Assembly (NCBI RefSeq): GCF_049896245.1
Contig: NZ_JAFCTX010000004.1
Location: forward strand, 62,001-126,000
From: Cypionkella sp049896245
GTDB lineage: Bacteria > Pseudomonadota > Alphaproteobacteria > Rhodobacterales > Rhodobacteraceae
Length of the DNA stretch: 64,000 nt
Direction of reading: 5' to 3'
Shown: one piece after another, positions 42,477 to 50,570 of the stretch
Layout: each line of letters opens with the position of its first letter
Numbering within the stretch: the stretch's first letter is position 1
Translations under genes and position numbers: made by a program
The notes under the pieces: model-generated
Database searches by the model: none
Told to the model about the DNA's origin: nothing
The model's input: the letters and a program-made list of their open reading frames with translations, nothing else

Positions 42477-43095
42477 GATGAATGCCCCTTACTGCAAGAA
42501 CAAGTGCTTCTGGGTCGGTATGGCTTTGCATCGCATCACACTCAAACCGCCACATCTTCTGCGCATCCTCAATTTCGCGCGTCGCAGCTGCACCCTTGGG
42601 AAAAATTGCCACGCCTTGCGGCTTCAAATGCCTGTATCCGTAGCCGCACAGAATAGACAATGGCGCCAATGCTCGCGCTGTAAGGACATCAACATTTTCT
42701 GGCTCAAGATCTTCAATACGCTGGGTTTTAACGCTGACAGCGATATCCAAGAGACGTGCAGCTTCTGACAGAAACACCGATTTCCGACGATCTGCTTCCA
42801 CCAGAATCATCCGAGTCTCTGGCTGCAATTCCTTCGCAAGAATGGCCAGCACGATGCCCGGAAACCCGCCGCCGCTGCCCAAATCGCACCAGAGGCCACC
42901 TTCAGCGGGTATTTGTCGAATAAGTTGCGCCGAATCAATGACATGCCTGTCCCAAATCTGCGAAATTCCTGATTTGGAAATCAGATTTATGGCTGGATTC
43001 CACTTTTCGACCAACGCGCAATAGGCAAAAAGCCGCTCCAATGTTTCACGTGAAACATTCAGCCAGGCGGGAACCTCAGCCTCGTCACGGTTCAT
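42469..43095 (-). CDS. rsmG: 16S rRNA (guanine527-N7)-methyltransferase RsmG
   Basis: RsmG (GidB) methylates G527 of 16S rRNA with SAM. The 208-residue protein has WNPAINLISKSGISQIWDRHVIDS, the SAM motif WCDLGSGGGFPGIVLAI, and TARALAPLSILCGYGYRHLK. Residues about 13-17 (NVSRET) are encoded by a parS site. It overlaps mnmG by 4 bp upstream and parA by 8 bp downstream, a gene order conserved near bacterial origins. Confidence 0.96.
   Translation of the reverse strand: MNRDEAEVPAWLNVSRETLERLFAYCALVEKWNPAINLISKSGISQIWDRHVIDSAQLIRQIPAEGGLWCDLGSGGGFPGIVLAILAKELQPETRMILVEADRRKSVFLSEAARLLDIAVSVKTQRIEDLEPENVDVLTARALAPLSILCGYGYRHLKPQGVAIFPKGAAATREIEDAQKMWRFECDAMQSHTDPEALVLAVRGIHLA
43042..43057. promoter_or_regulatory. 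parS: parS site 2 (ParB-binding palindrome)
   Basis: Perfect palindrome TGTTTCACGTGAAACA inside the 5' part of rsmG, where it encodes VSRET. With flanking bases the symmetry extends to 20 bp (43040-43059). Confidence 0.93.
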
Positions 43096-44972
43096 TGCGA
43101 GGCAACCCCTCGACGGGCCTTGCGGATGTGCGCCAAGATAAGTGTCAGCGCTGCCGGGGTCATTCCCTCAATCCGCGCCGCTTGCGCCAAATTGGCCGGT
43201 CGTACATGCGACAGCTTTGCGACCAACTCTGTTGAGAGTCCCGGCAACCCTGAAAACAAAAATCCGTTTGGAATTTCTGCGGATTCTTCGCGCTTCAAAG
43301 CCGCAATCTCATACTTTTGCCGCTCAACATACTGCGCATAGAGCGCATCCGTCGCCGTCTGTTGCTGAATCTCCGGGGCAAACTCGGCAAACTCGGGTAC
43401 CAATATGGCAATCTGCTCAGCCGTCACATCTGGCATTGCCATCAACGCATGCGCCGTACGACGCGTGCCGTCCTGACTAAGCGAAATGCCGACTCGGTTC
43501 ACTTCGGTCGGTGAGAATGATCGTTGTTGCAACACTTCCGCCGCCGCCGCGAGACTGTCACGCTTCCGTAAAAATACTGCTTTGCGATCATCCCGAACAC
43601 AGTCTAAAGCAAGACCTATCGGTGTCAGCCGCTGGTCTGCATTATCCGCCCGCAACGTCAAACGATACTCTGCCCGCGAGGTAAACATACGGTAAGGCTC
43701 CGTCACGCCCCGCATGGTCAAATCATCAACCATAACCCCGATATAGCTTTCAGCTCGGCCGAAATGCACCGGATCTTTTGCTTGAGCCAAAGCCGCTGCG
43801 TTCAAGCCGGCCAACAGGCCCTGTGCCGCCGCCTCCTCATATCCAGTCGTCCCATTGATTTGACCCGCCAGAAACAACCCCCGCAGTGCCTTCAGTTGCA
43901 GGGACAAGTCAAGCCCGCGGGGATCAAAGTAATCATATTCAATGGCATAGCCCGGCTGGGTGATCCGCACATTCTCAAGTCCAAGGATAGAGTGAACATA
44001 GGCCTCTTGCACCTCTTGTGGCAAAGAGGTCGAAATTCCGTTCGGATAGACCGTGCTATCGCCAAGCCCCTCAGGTTCCAAAAACACCTGATGTGAGGTT
44101 TTGTCGGCGAATCGAACGATCTTATCCTCAATGGAGGGACAATAGCGGGGTCCGATCCCTTCGATATGGCCGCCATACATTGCAGAACGACTGAGATTCT
44201 GACGCACAATCGCATGGGTTTTCTCATTGGTATGGGTGATGCCACAGGCAATCTGCCGCACCTGCGGCAGCTTGTTCAGGAAGGAAAACACCACCGGGTT
44301 TTCGTCGCCGGGCTGGGTTTCCAACACATCCCAGTTGATCGTGCTGCCATCCAGACGCGGCGGTGTGCCTGTTTTCAAGCGCCCGCGCGCCAGCCCCAAC
44401 CCTGCGAGTTGTTCGGCCAACAACACAGAGGGATTATCGCCGACCCGGCCACCAGGCCGCCGTTGATCGCCGACATGAATCACCCCATTCAAAAATGTGC
44501 CGGCTGTCAAAACAACCGCATCAGCCGATAAATCAACCAAATCCGCCAAGGTAACTCCAGTCACCCTGCCATTTTGCTGTTTCAGCGCAATGACTTCAGC
44601 TTCCAGGATCGTCAGATTTTCTTCAGCACTCAGCAGATCCAGAACTGCTGCCCGATACAGCTTTCTATCTGCCTGCGCCCGCGGACCCTGCACCGCTGGA
44701 CCTTTTCGACGGTTCAGCAATCGATACTGAATCGCCGCACGATCTGCCGCCACAGCCATAATACCATCCATCGCGTCGATCTCACGCACCAGATGGCCCT
44801 TGCCCAAGCCCCCGATGGCCGGATTGCACGACATCACCCCAATGCCATCCCGGCGCAGAGATATCAACGCCGTCCGTGAGCCCATCCGCGCCGAGGCAGC
44901 CGCAGCTTCCGTACCAGCATGGCCACCGCCAATGACAATCACCTCAAAATGTTTCACGTGAAACAACCTCAT
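43092..44972 (-). CDS. mnmG: tRNA uridine 5-carboxymethylaminomethyl modification enzyme MnmG
   Basis: MnmG (GidA) is an FAD enzyme that with MnmE modifies the wobble uridine of certain tRNAs. The 626-residue length is normal. Motifs are the FAD fold VIVIGGGHAGTEAAAASARMG, SCNPAIGGLGKGHLVREIDA, KTGTPPRLDGSTI, and YCPSIEDKIVRF. The N-terminal FHVKH residues (4-8) come from a parS site right after the start codon. It overlaps mnmE by 4 bp upstream and rsmG by 4 bp downstream. Confidence 0.97.
   Translation of the reverse strand: MRLFHVKHFEVIVIGGGHAGTEAAAASARMGSRTALISLRRDGIGVMSCNPAIGGLGKGHLVREIDAMDGIMAVAADRAAIQYRLLNRRKGPAVQGPRAQADRKLYRAAVLDLLSAEENLTILEAEVIALKQQNGRVTGVTLADLVDLSADAVVLTAGTFLNGVIHVGDQRRPGGRVGDNPSVLLAEQLAGLGLARGRLKTGTPPRLDGSTINWDVLETQPGDENPVVFSFLNKLPQVRQIACGITHTNEKTHAIVRQNLSRSAMYGGHIEGIGPRYCPSIEDKIVRFADKTSHQVFLEPEGLGDSTVYPNGISTSLPQEVQEAYVHSILGLENVRITQPGYAIEYDYFDPRGLDLSLQLKALRGLFLAGQINGTTGYEEAAAQGLLAGLNAAALAQAKDPVHFGRAESYIGVMVDDLTMRGVTEPYRMFTSRAEYRLTLRADNADQRLTPIGLALDCVRDDRKAVFLRKRDSLAAAAEVLQQRSFSPTEVNRVGISLSQDGTRRTAHALMAMPDVTAEQIAILVPEFAEFAPEIQQQTATDALYAQYVERQKYEIAALKREESAEIPNGFLFSGLPGLSTELVAKLSHVRPANLAQAARIEGMTPAALTLILAHIRKARRGVASQ
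44950..44965. promoter_or_regulatory. parS: parS site 3 (ParB-binding palindrome)
   Basis: Perfect palindrome TGTTTCACGTGAAACA lying in codons 3-8 of mnmG, directly behind its start codon and just after the mnmE stop. Confidence 0.93.
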
Positions 44973-46264
44973 TTCCCGATGCAGAAGCTGGAGAATATCT
45001 CATCGAGCAGATTCTCAACATCAATTCTTCCCACCATGACTTCCAAAGCCCGCATCGACGCGCGTAAATCCGCCGCCACCAATTCCGGCAAGCTCTGCGC
45101 CCGCCCCATTCGGTCCCGCGCCGATTCCAGCCCAGACACCGCAACCTGCATCGCGATACGCTGCCGCTCGCGGATCAGCAACCCCGCTGATGCCACTCGC
45201 CCTGACAACCGCGTCGCAATCTCAGCTATAAGCCAATCAATCCCGGCTCCCGTCTTGCCTGAAACCGTCGCTGAAACCAGCAACGCCGCGCCATCGCGAA
45301 TATCCGCCTTGCCCAACACCACAAGATCATCGACCTCGGGCAACAACATCAGCACCTCATCAGGATCGGCTTGCAGAAAAATCCGCAAATCAGCCTGACG
45401 TGCGCGCTCCAACGCCCGCTCTACGCCAATCCGCTCGACCACATCCACCGAATCACGCAGGCCAGCAGTATCCAGCAATGTCACCGACAGCCCCGCAATA
45501 TCCATCCGAACCTCAATCACATCCCGCGTCGTGCCAGCAACTTCCGAGGTAATTGCCGCCTCCCGCCCCGCCAACGCATTGAGCAACGTCGACTTACCGG
45601 CATTGGGCGCGCCAACAATCGCCACCTCAAAACCGTCCCTGATCCGCTCCGCAGCCCGCGCGCCATCCAACTCACCGCGCAACTGGACCAACAGACCAGC
45701 AATCAATGCCCGAACCTCAGGGCTCACATCCAGCGGCAGATCTTCGTCGGCAAAATCAATCGTCGCCTCGATCAAAGCCGCCGCCCGGACCAGATCCAGC
45801 CGCCAAGCCTCCGCCCGTCGCCCCAAAGCCCCCGACAACACCCGCAAGGCCTGCTTGCGCTGCGCTTCGGTCTCGGCATCGATCAAATCGGCAAGCCCTT
45901 CCACCTGCGTCAGATCAAGCCGCCCATTCTCCAGTGCCCGCCGGGTAAACTCCCCTGCCTCGGCCATCCGCAGCCCGTCTGTCGCCGCCAGTGCCTGCAA
46001 CACCCGCGCCACCACAGCGGTGCTGCCATGCAGCTGCAACTCGGCGCTGGCTTCACCGGTAAAACTCGCCCCCGCCGCAAACAGCAGCACCAAGGCCTCA
46101 TCCAACACCTCACCCTGCCAGACCAGACGCCGCAATCCGGCTTGACGGAGCGGCGGCAACGCACACAACTCGGCCACCGAATAATGAGCCAAGGGCCCGG
46201 AAATCCGGATGACAGCAACGCCCGCTTTGCCTCGCGCCGAGGCGAGGGCGAAAATCGTGTCCAT
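44969..46264 (-). CDS. mnmE: tRNA modification GTPase MnmE
   Basis: MnmE (TrmE) is the GTPase partner of MnmG in wobble-uridine modification. The 431-residue protein has the tetrahydrofolate-binding N-domain (TIFALASARGKAGVAVIRISG), the inserted G domain with G1 GAPNAGKSTLLNAL, G2/G3 EVAGTTRDVIEV and DTAGLRD, and the diagnostic C-terminal FCIGK with the catalytic Cys. The ATG at 46264 gives the family N-terminus (MDTIFALAS). It follows rho and overlaps mnmG by ATGA. Confidence 0.97.
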   Translation of the reverse strand: MDTIFALASARGKAGVAVIRISGPLAHYSVAELCALPPLRQAGLRRLVWQGEVLDEALVLLFAAGASFTGEASAELQLHGSTAVVARVLQALAATDGLRMAEAGEFTRRALENGRLDLTQVEGLADLIDAETEAQRKQALRVLSGALGRRAEAWRLDLVRAAALIEATIDFADEDLPLDVSPEVRALIAGLLVQLRGELDGARAAERIRDGFEVAIVGAPNAGKSTLLNALAGREAAITSEVAGTTRDVIEVRMDIAGLSVTLLDTAGLRDSVDVVERIGVERALERARQADLRIFLQADPDEVLMLLPEVDDLVVLGKADIRDGAALLVSATVSGKTGAGIDWLIAEIATRLSGRVASAGLLIRERQRIAMQVAVSGLESARDRMGRAQSLPELVAADLRASMRALEVMVGRIDVENLLDEIFSSFCIGK

Positions 46265-46291
46265 AACCAAGCCTTTGATTATAAGAGCAAG

Positions 46292-47563
46292 TTATGCGTT
46301 CATCGACTCGAAAAACTCACCGTTGCTCTTGGTTTGTTTCAGCTTCGAGATCAAGAATTCGATGGCATCCGTCGTGCCCATTGGGTTCAGAATCCGCCGC
46401 AGCACATAGGTTTTCTGCAAATCGATCTTCTCGACCAGCAGATCTTCCTTCCGCGTACCGGATTTCAGAATATCAATCGCCGGGAACACTCGCTTGTCGG
46501 CAACCTTGCGGTCCAACACGATCTCGCTGTTGCCGGTGCCCTTGAATTCTTCAAAGATCACCTCGTCCATCCGGCTGCCGGTATCAATCAAAGCGGTCGC
46601 AATGATCGTCAGCGAGCCGCCTTCTTCAATATTCCTCGCCGCACCAAAGAATCGCTTTGGCCGCTGCAGCGCATTGGCATCCACACCGCCAGTCAAAACC
46701 TTACCCGAGGACGGCACCACGGTGTTGAACGCCCGACCCAGACGGGTAATCGAATCAAGCAAAATCACCACATCGCGCTTATGCTCAACCAGCCGCTTGG
46801 CCTTCTCGATCACCATCTCCGCCACCGCGACATGCCGCGTCGCTGGCTCGTCGAAGGTCGAGGATACCACCTCGCCCTTCACCGAACGTTGCATATCGGT
46901 GACTTCCTCTGGCCGCTCATCAATCAGCAACACGATCAGATAACATTCCGGATGATTGGTGGCGATCGAATGGGCAATATTCTGCAACAACACCGTCTTA
47001 CCCGTCCGCGGTGGCGCCACGATCAACGCACGCTGGCCTTTACCGATCGGGCAGACCAGATCAATAATCCGCGCCGAGCGGTCTTTGATCGTCGGATCTT
47101 CAACTTCCATCTTCAACCGCTCATCCGGGTAAAGCGGCGTCAGGTTGTCGAAGTGAACCTTGTGACGCGCCTTTTCCGGATCGTCAAAGTTGATCCGGGT
47201 GACTTTGGTCAGACAAAAATATTTCTCGTTTTCTTTCGGCGCCGCCATGGTGCCTTCAATCGTATCGCCCGTCCGCAGGCTGAACTGCCGCAGAATATCG
47301 GGCGAGACATAGATATCATCCGGGCCGGGCAGATAATTTGCAGAAGGCGAGCGCAAGAAGCCAAAGCCATCCTGCAACACTTCCAGCACACCATCACCGC
47401 CGATTTCCCAACCTTCTTCGGCATGTTCTTTCAGGATCGAGAACATCATCTCGCCCTTGCGCATGCTTGGAGCGTTCTCAATCTCCCATTCTTCTGCCAT
47501 CGCCAGCAGCTCAGCCGGGGTCTTGGCTTTCAGATCAGCAAGATTCAAATGCTCAACGGTCAT
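46292..47563 (-). CDS. rho: Transcription termination factor Rho
   Basis: Rho is the hexameric RNA helicase of factor-dependent termination. The 423-residue protein has the N-terminal Rho_N helices, the cold-shock RNA-binding domain (GVLEVLQDGFGFLRSPSANYLPG), Walker A (VAPPRTGKTVLLQ), the stretch LIDERPEEVTDM and the Q/R-loop region SGKVLTGGVDANALQRPKRF. This position between hemJ/oriC and mnmE is typical for Rhodobacterales. The 139-bp leader before it contains a 12-bp palindrome. Confidence 0.97.
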   Translation of the reverse strand: MTVEHLNLADLKAKTPAELLAMAEEWEIENAPSMRKGEMMFSILKEHAEEGWEIGGDGVLEVLQDGFGFLRSPSANYLPGPDDIYVSPDILRQFSLRTGDTIEGTMAAPKENEKYFCLTKVTRINFDDPEKARHKVHFDNLTPLYPDERLKMEVEDPTIKDRSARIIDLVCPIGKGQRALIVAPPRTGKTVLLQNIAHSIATNHPECYLIVLLIDERPEEVTDMQRSVKGEVVSSTFDEPATRHVAVAEMVIEKAKRLVEHKRDVVILLDSITRLGRAFNTVVPSSGKVLTGGVDANALQRPKRFFGAARNIEEGGSLTIIATALIDTGSRMDEVIFEEFKGTGNSEIVLDRKVADKRVFPAIDILKSGTRKEDLLVEKIDLQKTYVLRRILNPMGTTDAIEFLISKLKQTKSNGEFFESMNA

Positions 47564-47588
47564 GTGGAATTCACCCTAGGCGCGCGGC

Positions 47589-47600
47589 CCCAAATTTGGG
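47589..47600. other. Palindrome CCCAAATTTGGG in the rho leader
   Basis: A 12-bp perfect palindrome 26 bp before the rho start, flanked by GGC/GCC. It may be a protein-binding site or a weak hairpin involved in rho autoregulation; no direct support. Confidence 0.35.
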
Positions 47601-47702
47601 CCAGCAGCAGCAATGTCAATGGAAAGCGGAATAGCCGAATGGCTGCGCTGGGCATCATCTAAGACCAGCCTGCGCCCAAGTCAAGGATTTCAGATTGGGA
47701 TT

Positions 47703-48152
47703 TCAGAACTTCACAATCACCGAGATCACGATAATCATCATTAGCAACGTCGGCACTTCGTTCATCATTCTGTACCGTCGACCGGTGACGCTGTTGCTGC
47801 CAGCGACAAATTCCTTCCTCCGCCGCCCCAGCCAGTGATGAAACAGCGTCATAGCAATCACGCAAAATGCCTTGGTCCACGGCCAAACCTCCGTCCAATC
47901 CACGATCCCCGGTGTAAAGACCAGCGCCAGACCAAACAGCCATGTCGCCACAGAAGCCGGATTGATGATCGCCTTCAACAACCGTCGCTCCATCACCTGA
48001 AACATCACATCGGTAGCCGTGCCGGGTTCTACCTGCTCGACATGATATACAAACAACCTCGGCAGGTAGAACAGCCCCGCCATCCAAGCGATGACAGAGA
48101 TCACATGCAATGCCTTGATCCAAGGATAATACGTCGCCAGAAAGTCGCTCAC
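47703..48152 (-). CDS. hemJ: Protoporphyrinogen IX oxidase HemJ
   Basis: HemJ (UPF0093) is the membrane protoporphyrinogen oxidase of many proteobacteria, needed for heme synthesis. The 149-residue protein has four hydrophobic segments, the conserved N-terminal His in WIKALHVISVIAWMAGLFYLPRLFVYH and the cytoplasmic FxxMERRLLKAIINPA motif, plus RRYRMMNEVPTLLMM near the end. The start is a GTG (48150-48152) with a GAGGTGA ribosome site. Reading away from the putative oriC, it is the first gene on the left arm. Confidence 0.93.
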   Translation of the reverse strand: MSDFLATYYPWIKALHVISVIAWMAGLFYLPRLFVYHVEQVEPGTATDVMFQVMERRLLKAIINPASVATWLFGLALVFTPGIVDWTEVWPWTKAFCVIAMTLFHHWLGRRRKEFVAGSNSVTGRRYRMMNEVPTLLMMIIVISVIVKF

Positions 48153-48553
48153 AGGTTCACCTCACCTCTTAGCTTCTTCTTAAAGAATAGATTCTAGAAA
48201 GAAAGATGATGTTGTAGGGGCCGTGGATAACAGAATTTCTCGGGTTCTCCCGCCTTATATCCCCAGGGTCCGGGCTGTGCGTAACTTTAGAACGATTTTC
48301 GCGCTTCACAGTTATAGGTTTCAAATCAATATTGTACACGAAAATCGTGCGATAGCGGTTGCTCCACAGCCTCTGGATATATCACGCGCACACAGCCTGG
48401 CGTTTCCTCCGTCCCCATGTGGGAAAACCCGCCGAGCCTCGCCTCTGTGCTTGACAAAACCCTGCCCATCCCGCCTTTTCGGCGCTAAATCGGGCTTACC
48501 CCCAAATCCACTTGCCGGAACAAACCCAGCTTATCCACAAGGCCGCCCCCATC
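48153..48553. other. oriC: Putative chromosomal replication origin (oriC)
   Basis: This 401-bp gene-free stretch separates divergent gene blocks (hemJ-rho-mnmEG-rsmG-parAB leftward; maf-aroE-coaE-dnaQ rightward). It contains one perfect DnaA box TTATCCACA (48531-48539) and two 8/9 matches on the opposite strand, CGTGGATAA (48222-48230) and TGTGCGTAA (48276-48284). There are AT-rich stretches at about 48168-48218 and 48283-48348 in otherwise GC-rich DNA, and a 10-bp inverted repeat ACGATTTTCG (48292-48301)/CGAAAATCGT (48339-48348). Gene order and surrounding parS sites agree. Position as oriC is inference. Confidence 0.75.
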
Positions 48554-49150
48554 ATGCGCCCGCTGCTTTTAGCCTCTGCATCGCCAATCCGCTTGCAGCT
48601 TTTGCGCAACGCGGGGTTTGAGGTCAGAGCGCAGCCTGCCCGCATCGACGAAGACGCCATCCGCCAAGCGCTTCAAGCCGATGCCGCCCCGCCCCGCGAG
48701 ATTGCCGATGCGCTTGCCGAAATGAAAGCCCGCAAACTGGCCGAGAAAAACACCGACGCGCTTGTGCTGGGCTGCGATCAGATCCTCGCCTTCAAGGGGC
48801 GGGTTTTTGGCAAGCCCGAAACCCCTGACGAGGCCCGTGCTCAACTGAGCGAATTTCGCGGCCAAACCCACCAACTGATCTCGGCTTTGGTGCTTTATGA
48901 CGGTGGCAAGCCGATTTGGCGGCATATGTCTGAGGCGAAACTGACGATGCGTCCGCTTTCGGACAGCTATCTTGACGATTACCTCACCCGCAACTGGCAC
49001 TCCTTGCGCGAATCCGTCGGTGGCTACAAACTCGAAGAAGAAGGCATCCGGCTGTTCTCCACCGTCGAGGGTGATTACTTCAGCATTCTCGGCCTGCCGC
49101 TCCTTCCCTTAATCGGCTATTTAGGCACCAGAGGCTTCATCCCAACATGA
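48554..49150 (+). CDS. maf: Maf-family nucleotide pyrophosphatase
   Basis: Maf proteins hydrolyse modified or canonical nucleoside triphosphates (dTTP/UTP/CTP or m7GTP types) and affect septum formation. The 198-residue product has the signature start LLLASASPIRLQLLRNAGF, then GCDQILAFKGRVFGKPE and SVGGYKLEEEGIRLFSTVEGDYFSILGLPLLPL. The ATG at 48554 is 14 bp after the perfect DnaA box, so the promoter lies in the origin region. It overlaps aroE by ATGA. Confidence 0.93.
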   Translation: MRPLLLASASPIRLQLLRNAGFEVRAQPARIDEDAIRQALQADAAPPREIADALAEMKARKLAEKNTDALVLGCDQILAFKGRVFGKPETPDEARAQLSEFRGQTHQLISALVLYDGGKPIWRHMSEAKLTMRPLSDSYLDDYLTRNWHSLRESVGGYKLEEEGIRLFSTVEGDYFSILGLPLLPLIGYLGTRGFIPT

Positions 49151-49986
49151 CCGACCCACCCCGCATCCCACTTGCCGGCGTCATCGGCCACCCGATTGCG
49201 CACAGCCGCTCGCCGGCGCTGCACGGCTTCTGGCTAAAGCGTTATGGCATCAAAGGCCATTATATCCCGATGGATGTGGCACCACAGGATCTGCGGCAAA
49301 TACTTGAAATCCTACCGAAACTTGGCTTTGTCGGCCTCAATGTGACCATCCCCCACAAGGAAGAGATTCTGAAAATTGCCGATGTTGTCACCGATCGCGC
49401 CGCGCTGATCGGTGCCGCCAACACGTTGATTTTCCGCAAAGATGGCCATATCCATGCCGACAACACCGACGGCGCGGGCTTCATCGCTAACCTGCGGCAA
49501 AACGCGCCACACTGGAATCCCACCGCTGGCCCCGCCGCCGTGTTTGGCGCCGGTGGTGCTGCCCGTGCTGTAGTCGCTGCCTTGATCGAGGTCGGGGTGC
49601 CAGAGATTCGCATTGCCAACCGCACCCAGCCTCGGGCCCAAGCTTTGCGGGGGGATTTTGGCGCAAAGCTGCAGATCTACGATTGGGTGCAGGCGCCAAA
49701 TATGCTGGAGGGTGCCGCAACCGTCATCAATACGACCTCGCTCGGCATGTCGGGTAAGTCCGATTTCCGGGTGCCGCTGGATGGACTTGAACGGGACGCA
49801 CTTGTCACCGATCTTGTCTACAACCCGTTGAAAACAAGCTTTCTTCTTGAGGCACAAGCCAAGGGCTGCACCGTCGTCGACGGCCTCGGCATGTTGCTTC
49901 ACCAGGCCGCCCCCGGCTTTGAACGCTGGTTCGACCAACGGCCAGATGTAGACGAAGCCACCCGCCAAGCCGTGCTCTCGGCATGA
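49147..49986 (+). CDS. aroE: Shikimate dehydrogenase (NADP+)
   Basis: AroE reduces 3-dehydroshikimate to shikimate in aromatic amino acid synthesis. The 279-residue protein has the shikimate-binding GHPIAHSRSPALHGF, the catalytic-Lys block NVTIPHKEEIL, NTDGAGF, the NADP fold GAGGAARAVVAALIE and the RT motif (IANRTQPRA), and the late DLVYNPLKTSFL with DGLGMLLHQAAPGFERWF. Overlaps coaE by ATGA. Confidence 0.96.
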   Translation: MTDPPRIPLAGVIGHPIAHSRSPALHGFWLKRYGIKGHYIPMDVAPQDLRQILEILPKLGFVGLNVTIPHKEEILKIADVVTDRAALIGAANTLIFRKDGHIHADNTDGAGFIANLRQNAPHWNPTAGPAAVFGAGGAARAVVAALIEVGVPEIRIANRTQPRAQALRGDFGAKLQIYDWVQAPNMLEGAATVINTTSLGMSGKSDFRVPLDGLERDALVTDLVYNPLKTSFLLEAQAKGCTVVDGLGMLLHQAAPGFERWFDQRPDVDEATRQAVLSA

Positions 49987-50570
49987 CCTTCCGCCTCGGC
50001 CTCACCGGTTCCATCGGGATGGGAAAATCCACCACCGCCGCGATGTTCGCCGCTGCGGGTCTGCCGGTCTGGGACGCCGACATTGCGGTCCACCGCCTCT
50101 ACCAACACGGCGGCTCAGCCGTCAGCCTAATCGGCGAGATCTGCCCCGAGGCTGCGAAGAGCGGGAATGTTTCACGTGAAACATTAAAACGCGCGATTGT
50201 AGCCGATCCCAGCCTGTTGGCCAAACTCGAAGCCATCACCCACCCGCTCGTCGCCGCCGACCGCGCCGGCTTCCTCGCCCAAACCACCGCCGACATTGCC
50301 GTCCTCGACATCCCGCTGCTGTTCGAGACATCCAGCCAACACGAATTCCACGCCACCCTCCTCGTCACCGCTCCGCCTGATCTGCAACGCCAACGCGTTT
50401 TGCAACGCCCCGGCATGACCGAGCAGCACTTCCAAACCCTGCTCAGCCGCCAAATGCCCGACGCTCAAAAACGCAGCTTAGCCACCCATATCGTTGAAAC
50501 ACTGGACCTTTCCGCCACCGAAGCCTATGTCAAATCCCTGATTGCCCATATCCGAGCCCGCCATGCGTGA
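49983..50570 (+). CDS. coaE: Dephospho-CoA kinase
   Basis: CoaE phosphorylates dephospho-CoA in the last step of coenzyme A synthesis. The 195-residue product has the P-loop GLTGSIGMGKSTTAAMFA, WDADIAVHRLY, ITHPLVAADR, VLDIPLLFET and the family end QMPDAQKRSLATHIVETL. Residues around 62-67 (NVSRET) are contributed by parS site 4. It overlaps both aroE (4 bp) and dnaQ (8 bp). Confidence 0.95.
   Translation: MTFRLGLTGSIGMGKSTTAAMFAAAGLPVWDADIAVHRLYQHGGSAVSLIGEICPEAAKSGNVSRETLKRAIVADPSLLAKLEAITHPLVAADRAGFLAQTTADIAVLDIPLLFETSSQHEFHATLLVTAPPDLQRQRVLQRPGMTEQHFQTLLSRQMPDAQKRSLATHIVETLDLSATEAYVKSLIAHIRARHA
50168..50183. promoter_or_regulatory. parS: parS site 4 (ParB-binding palindrome)
   Basis: Perfect palindrome TGTTTCACGTGAAACA inside coaE, the only one on the right side of the putative origin. 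The flanking AA/TT extend it to 20 bp (50166-50185), as at site 2. Confidence 0.93.

Noticed and set aside
45371..47662. A 763-codon open frame on the plus strand across mnmE and rho
   Set aside because: Composition is that of reversed coding sequence (Arg, His, Gln, Pro), and it is opposite two certain genes.
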